NCBI GenBank assembly: GCA_004151065.3
Contig: NWUY0300001774.1
Span: forward strand, 7,590-18,122
DNA from: Larix sibirica
Lineage: Eukaryota; Streptophyta; Pinopsida; Pinales; Pinaceae
Length of the DNA stretch: 10,533 nt
Direction of reading: 5' to 3'
The notes below the pieces were generated by a model. It searched no databases. It was not told where the DNA came from and saw nothing but the letters and a program-made list of their open reading frames with translations. This document shows positions 1 to 8,895 of the stretch, one piece after another. Positions within the stretch are counted from its first letter, which is position 1; each line of letters opens with the position of its first letter. Made by a program: the position numbers and the translations under genes.

Positions 1-420
1 ATTAAGCCAAGAATGAGATGTAAGATACACTTGTAATGCAAGCTTTGATGAGATCAAGGTGAAGAGTGAATATATCTTCAAGAAAGTGTGCATCTGACCA
101 AAACTGTGAATTAGTCTTAGTGTAGAATCAGTTGTTGAGTTCTTCCATTATTCTCCCTTCTCTCTTTATTTGTGATTGCAGTAGCGGTGCTTGGTATTTC
201 TCTTTGATAATGCACCAGGGGTCCTTGACGTAATATTCTCATTGTAAATAGATTCTCTACTATCTATGAATATTTTAAGGAATATTTTATGGGGTTTTCT
301 CCCTCAAATAATAGAGGGTTTCCCTAGGGTAAATTTTGTGTCTCATGTGAATGCTTATGCTTGTTTTATTTATTTGATTTCAAGTAATACTATAATTCCA
401 CATTAAGATAAAAAATTAAC
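1..420 (+). repeat. Possible remnant of an LTR (U3/R/U5-like) from an unrelated retrotransposon
   Basis: No gene is visible. The segment contains an AT-rich TATA-like stretch (about 261-290), then a short hairpin in which ccctc (301-305) pairs with gaggg (314-318). After this comes a T/G-rich run containing a ttttgtgtctcatgtg stretch (about 334-349). This order resembles the promoter-to-R region of many plant copia LTRs, where a pyrimidine-rich tctccctc block and a gagggtttccc block follow the TATA box. No second copy lies in the window, no TG...CA ends can be fixed, and no primer-binding site follows. The call rests on resemblance only. It shares no visible sequence with the 241-bp LTRs at 2118 and 9590, so it would belong to a different family. 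Confidence 0.3.
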
Positions 421-2117
421 AAATACCTTATCATGTAGTTTCCATATAAGGCATACATTAATTGTTTTTATAAAAATTTTACACACATATCCAAGTCTAT
501 CCAAGCTATCAAACCTAGAGATTTCTAAATTAAACCTAACATAAATAAATAGGGGGGACCTATTCATCATTAATAATCATCATAATGGGAACCTTTGGAT
601 CCATGTGTGCCTTACTTGGCTACCTAGAGGAGAAGGCTACTTGAAAACCATAGTATTAGTCGCCTTTTCCAGAACATTATTTTTTCCCTAAATTTCATAG
701 TTGCTTTGGCTATGAGATGAATCTTGGATTCCACTCAACCAATTTGTTCATGAGCCTCGTTGAGTTGTAACAACATTTGATTCCTCTAATCTTTACTATC
801 TATCAATGCCTTTCAAGCAGAGCCCTAGCATACAAGTGACATGCCACAGTCTTGGGATACATGGTTTCAGGGTCTTGGAATATGCCTCATCTTGAACCCA
901 AGGTTATATTTCAATTTGGATGTCTCACACTCCCATCGTCTTCTTCTCATTCTAGACCTACTTTTGGCATCTTCTATTTCCTTTTGGATTGGAGACGATA
1001 TGAATTGTTGATAAATTCCTTTTGCATCTCAAACCTCCTTTTGAACACTTGACATATGGATTTTGTTCCTTCCATTCTATCCACAAGATGTACTTCGTTG
1101 AATTACCATTCTACAACTTTCCCATTGAAACCTTACCCTATAAGTTAAAGACCTTTGCCTCCCTACAAGAAAAAGGTGACAATCACATGTAGTCTAAATG
1201 CCCTCAGATTGTGTTCTCCAAGGATTTTCTTTACTCTTATTCCAACATAAAAACAACTACAGAACCATCTAAATAGAAGCTACAGTAGGGTTGGATTCAG
1301 CCATATTGTAATGCATTAGGCGTGTTTCCTTCATAAAAATCCTTCACCTTAGATATATCCCATCTGAGCTCATCATTATCACTTCAAGCAAGGGATCCAA
1401 CACCTCCCCGTTGATCCCCCATCCTTCATTTTATACTAAACACCATAACCATCCTTCATCTTCTACTGATATTCTTTGTTTTCCAAGTGTACCAACATGT
1501 ACATTCGCAAATGAACCTATGTGACATGTCCTCCAACGTGATTATGTGTTGTCATGTGAGGGAGATCCTCGAGGAATCTATGAGCCTCTATTCTCACTCG
1601 GATTTGGGGGATGACAATCTTGTGCTAGAAGCCTAATGCAATCCTTCCCTAGGGGTGAATGAAAAACCTCTTTACATGTTGTGTTTGGGTCCTCATGCTG
1701 ACATTATAATCTATCATTCGTGAGGCAATCTACCACTTTGGTGAAAGTGCTTGTTATATGTGATGGAATAATGACTAAAGTTTGATGAAAATTTTTAAAA
1801 AGAATTTTTTTCTATGAAATGATGATGAACAGAAATAGGATCAACATTTAGGGGAATACATTGCTCCTATGGCCATTGAATACATCTCTTGGTGGAACAA
1901 AGAGATTTCATATAGCTAATTCATTTCATTCAAATAAAGAATCAATTACCTATATGAATCTGTATATCATGCTCCTTAACAATGAGCTCGAATGAGGTAG
2001 AAAATAAAAAGGGGAAAAGAGAGAATTGAAGATTATTTTCTTAAGGGAAAGAAATGATTACAATATTAGATGTTTATTTTATTCATGTACTTTCTTAGTA
2101 TAGTTTGCATCTTACTA
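421..2117. other. AT-rich sequence without a recognisable gene
   Basis: About 1.7 kb with only short chance-length open frames. The longest plus-strand one (852-1052, 66 codons) has an ordinary AT-rich composition and no motif I recognise. On the minus strand, about 655-810 reads as a polar, helix-prone stretch interrupted by two stops, possibly a dead coding remnant but too weak to name. I saw no RNA gene, tandem array or mobile-element end in this stretch. It probably consists of old, unrecognisable repeats and serves as the left flank of the copia insertion. Confidence 0.5.
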
Positions 2118-2358
2118 TGGTAGAGTAACATGATTACACCCACTAGTTAGTTTGTCTTTTCAACTTATTCAATTACAGGTAGTTAGGTCATTGGTTAGTT
2201 ATACTGTTGTAATAAATACTCTTATATGAATATAGAAGGTGTATCACAAATGTGTGCAAGTGCATCAATTGTGCAATTTATTTTTGATATGTTGCAATTC
2301 CTTGTGGCTATAGCAACAATCAAGACTTAAGAGTCTATTCCTTTTCATATAAACAACA
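2118..2358 (+). repeat. 5' LTR of the copia element
   Basis: Starts TGGTAGAG and ends AACAACA. Its partner at 9590-9830 starts TGTTAGAG and also ends AACAACA. Shared blocks include cacccactagttagttt, tgcatcaatt and tagcaacaat. By eye about four in five aligned bases agree. The 5' copy has a 9-base segment after its first dozen bases and a segment around 2195-2216 that the 3' copy lacks; the 3' copy has extra bases around 9741-9763. The equal 241-bp lengths therefore come from balanced indels. A TATA-like promoter lies at 2223-2235. The LTR would carry the promoter and polyadenylation signal of the element. Confidence 0.93.
2223..2235 (+). promoter_or_regulatory. TATA-like element in the 5' LTR
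   Basis: The sequence tatatgaatatag lies near the middle of the LTR, where the U3 promoter of short copia LTRs is expected. The 3' LTR has the matching ttataggaatataaaa at 9671-9686. This is positional and compositional evidence only; no transcription start can be read from the sequence. Confidence 0.45.
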
Positions 2359-2361
2359 AAG

Positions 2362-2373
2362 TGGTATCAAAGT
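2362..2373 (+). promoter_or_regulatory. Primer-binding site, initiator Met-tRNA type
   Basis: The 12 bases tggtatcaaagt start three bases after the LTR end. The usual plant copia site, complementary to the 3' end of initiator Met-tRNA, is TGGTATCAGAGC, so 10 of 12 positions agree. This is where minus-strand DNA synthesis would be primed. Its placement fixes the right edge of the 5' LTR at 2358. Confidence 0.9.
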
Positions 2374-2847
2374 AGGCTAGAACCCTCCTTCACCATCAAG
2401 TGAAGGACTATAGAAGTAAGTTTCAACAACTTGAAAGGAGAAATGCCAAAAAATAGGCAAAAGAAGGGATGTCACTAGCACACAGTGGTATGGGGAGAGA
2501 AAAGGTATGAAGTATCACCACCTAATAGTGTTTTGGGTTGCAATAAGGCAAGAGGTATCATTGAAAAAAGTATTAAAGGGGAGCGATAACATTTGAATAA
2601 ATCACTATATTTCTCTTACATCCATCAAGGGAGAAATAAAGTGCAACTATCGTGGGTAAGCATTCTACGAGGGAGCAATAATATTCCAAGACAACTGCTA
2701 AGCCATTTTTGCATTTAGGTCATTGTGCAAATGATGTAGAAGGGAATGTCACCTTTATAAAATATATTCTCTTAGAAAAACCCATGTTTTTGGAAGAAAG
2801 AAAATGCCTTTGAGCAGCCAAATATTTTCCCAGAATCTCGCATTCAC
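2374..2847 (+). other. Copia leader and unrecognisable start of gag
   Basis: Between the primer-binding site and the first readable gag peptide there are about 470 bases with frequent stops in all plus frames. This should contain the untranslated leader and the gag start, but I cannot locate a credible gag ATG. It is somewhat purine-rich and AT-rich. No foreign insertion is evident. Confidence 0.5.
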
Positions 2848-3700
2848 TGGAATAACTATGAGGTGCGGTCAGTAAAAATGATGTCTTTATTGAGAGATTG
2901 GGACATTTGGGATTATGTATCCCATGGGTTTACAAAACCATAGGTTGAAGAAGTTGAAGAGGCCCTGATAAATACCTAGAGGAGTGAGTTAAGAGAACAC
3001 AAAAAAGGGTGCAAACACATTGCATCTCATTCAAAATGCTTTGGATGAAACCATCTTCCCCAATATTTCTCTTGTGAGGTTCCCTAAAACCGCTTTGGAT
3101 ATCTTGGAGAGAAACTATCATGGAATCACTAAGGAGAAGACAGTGAAACTACAAACTTTGAGAAGCAACTTGGAAATCCTAGAAATGAGGAGTCAAAGTT
3201 GATAGATTAGTACATGAACCAAGTAATGACCATTGCAAATCAGTTTAATATGTACAGTGAAGATGTGATTGACTAGAAGTTAGTCGAGAAGGTTCTAAAA
3301 ACCCTATCCAAAAAGTTTGAATTAGTAATCATAATAACCGAAGAAGAAAAATATTTAAGTCAACTCTTTTTAGATGAATTGGTGGGATCCCTTTTATCCC
3401 ATGAATCAAGAATCAATATAAATGATAATTCCTCACTTGAAATGCATTCAAGACTTGAGTTTCTCTTTCTAGAGGTAAAGTAAGGTCAAGAGGAAGAGAC
3501 ATAGGAGGTAGAGGTAGGAGCCAAAAATACAATAAAGAAGACTCAAAACAAGAAGGGGGGAGCAACAAGAAAGGATCTCAGAAAACAAAGAGGTATGAAA
3601 AATCCAATATCAAATGTTATTATTGCAATAAACTAGGTCATAACGCCAAGTGAACGTAGGAAGAAGTAGGTTGACTAGGAAAACTAAAATCCAATTATTT
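2848..3700 (+). pseudogene. Copia gag (nucleocapsid/capsid polyprotein), degenerate
   Basis: Gag forms the cytoplasmic virus-like particle that packages element RNA. The reading begins at W-N-N-Y-E-V (2848) and continues through MMSLLRDWDIWDYVSHGF, the conserved opening of plant copia gag. In another frame, 3032-3202 reads NALDETIFPNISLV and later TVKLQTLRSNLEILEM, which fits the UBN2-type gag domain. A basic, Gly/Arg-rich stretch around 3470-3560 precedes a CCHC zinc knuckle at about 3615-3655. The knuckle keeps Cys (3615), Cys (3624) and His (3639), but a TGA (3651-3653) precedes the last ligand, whose codon now reads Thr. At least two frameshifts and several further stops (for example around 3200-3210 and 3275) break the gene. 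It cannot make a working Gag. Confidence 0.88.
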
Positions 3701-4140
3701 GAATGTCTCTGAGAACAATGAAGAATTATTGTTCCTGACCTATCTTTTAGCCCATGAGACCTCAAAAGATGTATGGATTTTAGATAGTGGTTACAGTAAT
3801 CACATGACTAGCGATAGAAATTTGATTTTGAATTTGGATTATTCAGTGAAAACAAAAATTAAATAAGGCACAAACTATGTTGTAGATGTCAATGATAAAG
3901 AAATGGTTAGTATCATGACCAAACACAGCAAACAAAAACATATACAAGATGTGTTATATGCCATGGGTTTGAAACATAACTTGAATAGTGTTCGACAACT
4001 CACTCAAAAAGGGTACAATAGTATTTAAGGGAGAAGAGTGTTTCATTTATGATAAACCTCCAAGTAGTAATTTGATTGTTAAAATTCAAATGACCAAGAA
4101 CAAAACGTATCTGCTTGTTATGACTTCCAAAAAATAGGAT
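3701..4140 (+). pseudogene. Copia aspartic protease domain, degenerate
   Basis: This domain would cut the Gag-Pol polyprotein. The active-site Asp-Ser-Gly is at 3783-3791 within VWILDSGYSNHMT; the residue after Gly is Tyr where family members usually have Ala or Cys. Downstream, VLYAMGLKHNLNSVRQLTQ (about 3952-4010) is the typical stretch that closes the protease region and leads to the pre-integrase segment. A TAA shortly after the active site (within 3860-3870) and another ending the readable stretch (about 4026) truncate it. The catalytic triplet itself survives. Confidence 0.85.
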
Positions 4141-4990
4141 ACAATTTATTTTTCCCAAAAGGAAACCTGCATGGATGATTTCTGGTTATGGCAATTCTAG
4201 ATACATTCATCTTTATTTCTCGGGTTTGAAGTTGTTGCTGCAAAAATGGATGGTTAGAGGCCTACACATGGACAATTTTCCTAAAGGTGTATCCTATAGA
4301 GCTAAGGATTCCCTAGAACAATTTCATACTAACTTGTGTGGACCAATGGAGACTCGGCTACTTTGAGGAAGCTATTATTTTGAATTTCATAGATGAATAT
4401 AGTATAAATACTTGGGTGTACTCACTTGGGAATGAATCAAAATCATTTGAAAATATCAAAGAATTCAAAGAACTAATCAAGAAATAGAGTGGCTACTAGA
4501 TTAAATTGTTGATATCAGAGAAGGGAGGTCAATATGATTCGAATGATTTTAATGATTTTTGCAAGGAACAGGGAAACAAATGACAATTCATGGCTAGATA
4601 TACACCAAAACATAATAGTGTATCCGAGAGGAAAAAAACTATCATGAACATGCCAAGGAGCATGTTGAAAGGGAAAAACTTGTCATATGAATTTTGGGCA
4701 GAAGCAATAGCTTGTTCTATATATATTTTGAACAGGTCACACATAAGAAGTGTGATGAATAAAGTTCCATAAGAAGCATGGTCTGGTACAAGTTCCTATG
4801 TATCACACTGTAGATTTTTGGGTTGCATAGCATATTCCCATGTACCTAAACAAATGAGGAAGAAATTGGATGACATGAGCGAGACATGTATCTTCATTGC
4901 ATACAATGAATAGTCCATGGCTTACAAACTATACACTCCATTGACGAAGAAACTAATCATCAACATAGATGTAGATTTTAAATAAGAAGA
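4141..4990 (+). pseudogene. Copia integrase, degenerate, with altered catalytic residues
   Basis: Integrase would insert element DNA into the host chromosome. The pre-integrase zinc segment is at about 4190-4270 (SRYIHLYFSGLKLLLQ, then MVRGL). The His expected just before the SRY triplet reads Asn. The core opens with FHTNLCGPM: the first catalytic Asp of the DD35E triad is Asn (AAC, 4331-4333). The second Asp position reads Glu (GAG, 4518-4520, in SEKGGQY). The final Glu is kept (4626-4628, in SVSERKK), exactly 36 codons after the second position, so the frame spacing is intact. The C-terminal part continues through EFWAEAIACSIYILNRS, FLGCIAYSHVP and KKLDDM. Stops at 4486, 4495, 4581, 4770, 4910 and 4982 and a shift near 4365 disable it. 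Confidence 0.9.
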
Positions 4991-5300
4991 GGCATGGGAC
5001 AGAAGCATAGACAAGTCCATAACCATTGGTGTAGCAATTCTGCACACTGAAGATGCAGTAGTAGAAGAGGAAGATGAATAGAGTGGAAAACAAGGTTCAC
5101 AAGGACAATTAACTAGCATGGGTACTCCATTGTGGACTCCATGAAATTCAATTCAATAAGAATTATCAAAATCATCAGATATGTCTATCCCTAATCCTGA
5201 GTCGATTCCTAGAAACATGAGAAGTCAGCAAGACATTTATGAAGAGTTAGGTACACATTCAAATTATGCATTTCTCACTTTTCAACCCACATTTTTTGAG
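4991..5300 (+). pseudogene. Copia pol linker between integrase and reverse transcriptase
   Basis: A variable, acidic, Ser/Pro/Gln-rich stretch joins the two enzymes in copia polyproteins. It can be followed in the same frame as the integrase tail (for example TSMGTPLWTP near 5113 and SSDMSIPNPESIPRNM near 5173), with stops at 5080, 5142 and 5157. It ends in FLTFQPTFFEEVIKHESG just before the reverse transcriptase entry motif. Linkers of this kind are poorly conserved, so the call rests on position and composition. Confidence 0.7.
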
Positions 5301-6050
5301 GAAGTAATCAAACATGAAAGTGGTTTAAGGAAATGGATGAGGAAATAGGTTCCATTGAGAGAAATGAAACATGGGATCTAATAGACTTACCCAAATACAA
5401 AGAATGTATTGGAGTGAAATGGGTATATAAAACCGAACTAAATGAGAAAGATGAAGTGGACAAATACAATGTAAGTCTAGTCAGAAAGGGGTTTTCACAG
5501 CAACCTGGAATTGACTTTGGGTAGACATTTATCCATATTAGACACAATGTGAGTAGTTTTGGCATTGGCTTCCCAAAAGAAAACGGAAAAAGTACCAAAT
5601 GGACATTAAATATGCATTCCTAAATGGAATTTTGGAAGAAGAATTCTGTGTGAAGTAGCCACTTATATATCAAATCAAAGGACAAGAATACAAGGTTTAC
5701 ATGTTGACGAAAGCTCTTTATGGGATCAAACAAGCTCCAAGAGCATGCTACAACATAATAGATTCCTAATTGACCTAAGATGGTTTCGGAAGAAGCTTAT
5801 AGAAAGGTCAATCAACATGAAATTTTTTTAATTGTTTGCATGTATGTCGATGATATTATATATTATTTATACAGGAGATTTGTTGGAGGTTAAATTTAAA
5901 ACTTCTATGGAAAAGGAGTTTGAGATTACTGAATTGGGCTTGATGAAGTTTTTTCTTGGCATCGAGATAAAGTAATCATAGCATGGAATTTTTATATGTC
6001 AAACAAAATATGCATTTAATTTGTTAAAAATATTTAGAATGAAAGATTAC
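5301..6050 (+). pseudogene. Copia reverse transcriptase, degenerate, YVDD box retained
   Basis: This enzyme would copy element RNA into DNA inside the particle. It starts with MDEEIGSIERNETWDLIDLP (5333) and continues GVKWVYKTELNEKDEVDKYN and VRKGFSQQPGIDFG to a stop at 5522. After a short garbled stretch come the first catalytic Asp in MDIKYAFLNGILEEE (about 5598) and KALYGIKQAPRACYN (about 5710). In a further frame the active-site box Tyr-Val-Asp-Asp is intact at 5843-5854. The C-terminal part reads FKTSMEKEFEITELGLMKFF, then FLGIEIK, then FICQTKYAFNLLKIFRMKDY. At least three frameshifts and multiple stops separate these blocks. A deletion of some 30 codons is likely between RACYN and YVDD because the usual intervening peptide is not found. 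Confidence 0.92.
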
Positions 6051-6292
6051 AAGGCACTACCCACACCTATAGCAACAAGAACTAAACTCAGCAAGGAAGA
6101 AAAGGTGCAGATGCAAATCCGACACCATTTGGGAGATTAGTTCGCAGTCTCGTGTATATCACTACCACCATACCATATATCATGTATGCAGTTAACTTGA
6201 TTGCAAGGATTATGGAGACACTTAAAGACATGCATTGGAAAATTGGTAAAAGAATTTTGAGATACATTGCAAGAATAACACGATATAGGATT
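6051..6292 (+). pseudogene. Copia RNase H region, 5' half, cut by an insertion
   Basis: The connection and RNase H region begins around LPTPIATRTKLSKEEK (about 6058), then LVRSLVYITTTIPYIMYAVN (about 6140) and HWKIGKRILRYIARITRYRI (about 6233-6292). The reading stops being copia-like at 6292. It resumes at 9041, where the same 16 bases recur and the expected downstream peptide appears. This half contains the connection segment conserved before the RNase H catalytic core. The split is due to insertion, not to internal decay. Confidence 0.9.
6277..6292 (+). repeat. Left target-site duplication of the SINE-like insertion
   Basis: The 16 bases aacacgatataggatt are repeated at 9041-9056 with one difference (g to a at the sixth base). 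They are part of the copia RNase H reading, and the copia peptide continues straight on after the right copy. Sixteen bases is far too long for an LTR element (usually 4-6) but normal for target-primed insertion by LINE machinery, as used by SINEs. Confidence 0.85.
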
Positions 6293-6327
6293 TCCCCACA
6301 GGGGGTAGAGCAATTGGTAATGAGTAA
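6293..6327 (+). mobile_element. SINE head fragment, left of the gypsy insert
   Basis: Thirty-five bases from tccccacaggggg to gagtaa match the first 33 bases of the SINE-like unit at 8942-8974, with two substitutions and two one-base indels. They include an A-box-like motif tagagcaattgg (6306-6317). The fragment directly abuts the left target-site duplication, so it is the true 5' end of the SINE in the copia element. It is broken off at 6328, where an N begins the gypsy-derived sequence. This copy has c at the sixth base of the A box where the right copy has a. Confidence 0.75.
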
Positions 6328-6328
6328 N
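6328..6328. other. Ambiguous base (N) at the SINE/gypsy junction
   Basis: The only non-ACGT character noticed in the window. It lies exactly between the SINE head and the first base of the gypsy-derived sequence. It may be a base-call ambiguity or the trace of a contig join or gap closure. Any reading of the nested structure depends on which it is. Confidence 0.9.
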
Positions 6329-6370
6329 CACTAAGTCTCATGATGGTAAGATTTTAGGTGTAACAGTAAG

Positions 6371-6856
6371 TGGAGAATTTGTGTTAACTATAGAGAGCTC
6401 AATAAAGCAACTAAAAGGGATCATTTTCCACTACCCTTTATTGAACAAGTATTAGATACCTTATCCCGGGAAAAGTTCTTATTTTTACTATATGGTTTTA
6501 GTGGGTACAATCAAATCCAAATTCACCTAGAGGATCAGGACAAGACAAATTTTACCTACCCCTGGGGTACTTTTGCTTACATATTTCTTCCATTTTAGTT
6601 ATGCAATGCCCCTACAACTTTCCAGATATATGTTTTAAGCATTTTTGCATATTGTGTACATGATAGCTTGGAAATTTACATCAATCATGACTTCACAACA
6701 TATGGTGATATCTTCCAATAGGCCTTAGATAATTTGCATGTTATCTTTAAAAAAAATGCATAAAGATGAGACTTTGTTTAAGTAATGAAAAATGTGAAAT
6801 GCTCATGAATGAAGTGATAGTCTTAGGTCACCATGTGTCTTCTTAGGGCATAAAGG
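6371..6856 (+). pseudogene. Gypsy reverse transcriptase, 5'-truncated, catalytic residues lost
   Basis: Reads WRICVNYRELNKATKRDHF from 6371, then PLPFIEQVL and LLYGFSGYNQIQIHLEDQ, then TYPWGTFAYIFLPF, a TAG at 6596-6598, and LCNAPTTFQ. All are hallmark blocks of the gypsy enzyme. The first catalytic Asp is Tyr (TAT, 6491-6493, in LYGFSGYNQ). The active-site pair near 6680-6691 reads Ile-Asn-His-Asp, so the first Asp of the Asp-Asp pair is His. A run of eight A (about 6750) marks a frameshift, and LGHHVSS followed by a stop (about 6824-6846) comes from the thumb region. The portion upstream of WRICVNY, including the first fingers segment, is absent. The enzyme is certainly dead. Confidence 0.9.
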
Positions 6857-7490
6857 TTGACTAAGCCAAAATTGAAATCATTAAGAACTACCTCCATCTA
6901 TGAAACAAAGGATGTAAGGATATTTCTTGGACATGCGAGCTATTACAGAATAATTATTAAAGATTTTAGTAAAACATATGCACCTATGTTTACTCTGCTA
7001 ACCAACGATGTAGATTTTGTATGGACGGGAGAATGCATGACAACATTTGAAGGCATCAAACAAAAGATGATGGTAACTCCTATGCTACAAGGTCCCAAAT
7101 GGGGCAATTCCATTTCACATACATTCATATGCCTTTGATCAAGCTATTGGAGTAGTACTTGGCCAGCAGGAGAATAAACAACCATTTTCCATACACTACA
7201 TCAGCAAAAATCTATTTGGAGATGAACTCAACTACACTGTAATAGAAAAAAGAATTATTAGCTGTGATATACTCCATCAACAAGTTCAAACATTAAATTA
7301 CAGGCTATCCAGTGTATGTGCATACAGATCATTAAATCGTGAAGTATTTAATGAATAAACCAATCACTAGTGGTAGAATTATTAGATGGTTGTTACTTCT
7401 GCAGGAATTTGAATTAACTATTGTTGACAAGCCAAGAAAGCATAATGTTGTTGCAATTTTTTTTCCAAACTAACCCATATTGCCAATAAG
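6857..7490 (+). pseudogene. Gypsy connection and RNase H domain, degenerate
   Basis: RNase H would remove the RNA strand during reverse transcription. The reading starts with the connection segment KDVRIFLGHASYYRIIIKDF (about 6911-6970) and FVWTGECMTTFEGIKQKMM, then breaks at a stop (7136-7138). In another frame it continues FDQAIGVVLGQQENKQPFS (about 7131) and IHYISKNLFGDELNYTVIEK, then, after an extra A in a run near 7245, ELLAVIYSINKFKH. It closes with YPVYVHTDH, RIIRWLLLLQEFELTIVDKP and NVVAIFF. This is the full-length order expected for a gypsy RNase H plus its tail. The Asp expected early in the domain (Cys-Asp-Ala-Ser position, about 7122-7133) appears to be Tyr, but alignment there is uncertain. 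Confidence 0.86.
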
Positions 7491-7694
7491 GAATTGGTTG
7501 ATGATGCTTTTCCAAATGAACACCTTTTTTCTATATCGATAAATACTCCATGGTTTGTTGACATAGCAAACTATCTAGCCACTGAAAAATTCCCTCAACA
7601 TTTTAGCTACAAATAGCGCTACAAAGTCATCGGGATGAGTGCAACTTATGCTTGGATAAAAGGATAGCTATTCAAACAAGGACTAGATCAAATT
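7491..7694 (+). pseudogene. Gypsy pol linker between RNase H and integrase
   Basis: About 200 bases lie between the end of the RNase H tail and the integrase zinc module. They read in pieces such as LPIRNWLMMLFQMNTFF and WFVDIANYLATEKFPQHF, a segment that commonly precedes the integrase in Tat/Athila elements, with stops between. No catalytic residues are expected here. The assignment rests mainly on position. Confidence 0.65.
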
Positions 7695-8238
7695 TTGAGA
7701 ACATGTATTAGAGAAGATGAGGTGCATGACATTTTGCATGCATGCCACAATGAACCAGCTAGTGGAGGATGCTATGCAACAAAGAGAACAACCTACAAAA
7801 TATTGCAAACAGGCTACTATTGGCTCACACTCCACAAATATGTTGAACAATATGTCTCAAGATGTGATGAATGTTAGATAATGGGAAATCCTACAAAGAG
7901 GGATGAGATGCCACTCCAGCCTCAAGTATCATTTGAAACTTTTAACAAATTGGGTTTAGATTTTTTAGACCAATGGGTTCTCCATCTAATCAAAAACATG
8001 AGAATCTAGTATGCATTGGTTATTTAAAAAATGGGAAGAGGTGAAATCATTCAAAGTTGCAAATGAAGCAAGTGTAGCAAAGTTCATGACTGAGCAAATA
8101 TTTACTAGATTTGGAGTTCCAAGAGATCTGGTATCTGACCAAGGAGATCATTTCACCTCAAACATGAAAGACCTTATGAAGAGGAAAAAAACCAATCATG
8201 GGAAATCATTTGCTTAGCATCCCCAAGAAAATGGCTAG
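7695..8238 (+). pseudogene. Gypsy integrase, zinc module and catalytic core, degenerate
   Basis: The zinc module reads DEVHDILHACHNEPASGG and ends in CDEC (7863-7874). The second His of the HHCC set, expected after Gly-Gly, is Cys (7770-7772). A TAG (7875-7877) follows CDEC where the family normally has Gln. The core gives LGLDFLDQW with the first Asp at 7959-7961. After a frame change comes FTRFGVPRDLVSDQGDHFTS with the second Asp at 8137-8139, then stops at 8215-8217 and 8236-8238 (the second at the NGQ position), then the Glu at 8242-8244. All three acidic catalytic residues survive, in contrast to the copia integrase upstream. Two Asp-to-Glu frames agree and are separated by 34 residues. 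Confidence 0.9.
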
Positions 8239-8895
8239 GTGGAAGAAATAAATAGAGAACTTGAAAGGATACTTACAAAGACAGTCCAACTTCATAAAAG
8301 GGATTGGACAAACAAACCAAATGAAGCTATTTGGGTATACAACACAACTTGGAAGACAACCACAAGATTTCACCCCTATGAATTAGTTTATGGAAAGAAG
8401 GTAATGATGCCCATAGAATTTGAAATAAAGACACTGAGAATAGTTGCAGAGCTTAATTTGGACTTGTCATCAACTCAAAAAGAAAGGATACAACATTTGA
8501 ATGCTCTAGATGAATATCAACAAGAGGCAATCTTTCATACCAAATTAGTACAACATCAAAGGAAAACATGGCATGATAAATTTATGAAGACCAAAATCAT
8601 CAAGGAATGATACTGGGCAATCCTCTATGATTCAAGATTTAGAGATTTTAAAGGTAAATTGACAACAAGGTGGCTTGGACCATATCAGATTGACACATAT
8701 TACAATAATGGATCAGTTAAGATCAGAACAATAGATGACACTCAAACACCTCTGCTTGTTAATGGTAATCAACTGAAATTATATAAGAATATAGTTTCCA
8801 AGGATGAGTTCACCAAGAAATTATATAAGAAACACTTGACTCTGATTGAGGGCACTGATGCCCTCAGTCCTAGTTTAAATCCTTATTTATCCTAA
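8239..8895 (+). pseudogene. Gypsy integrase C-terminal region with GPY/F motif
   Basis: The longest open stretch of the insert. It starts VEEINRELERILTKTVQ, containing the last catalytic Glu, then WVYNTTWKTTTRFHPYELVYG (about 8330-8395), a hallmark of gypsy integrases. The helical region LDEYQQEAIFHTKLVQHQ (about 8505-8560) follows. After a TGA at 8608-8610 the frame is unchanged but shifts near 8615-8640; the tail reads LTTRWLGPYQIDTYYNNGSV with Gly-Pro-Tyr at 8677-8685, the GPY/F DNA-binding module. LLVNGNQLKLYKN then leads to the stop at 8893-8895. No chromodomain follows, which argues against a chromovirus. The region is less decayed than the copia host around it. Confidence 0.9.

Noticed and set aside
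852-1052. A 66-codon plus-strand open frame
   Set aside because: The length is within chance for this composition, there is no recognisable motif, and it has no neighbours that would make it part of a gene.
4529-5598. Several minus-strand open frames of 65-96 codons
   Set aside because: They lie opposite the well-supported copia integrase and reverse transcriptase readings and are shadows of those codons; their own peptides show no family motif.
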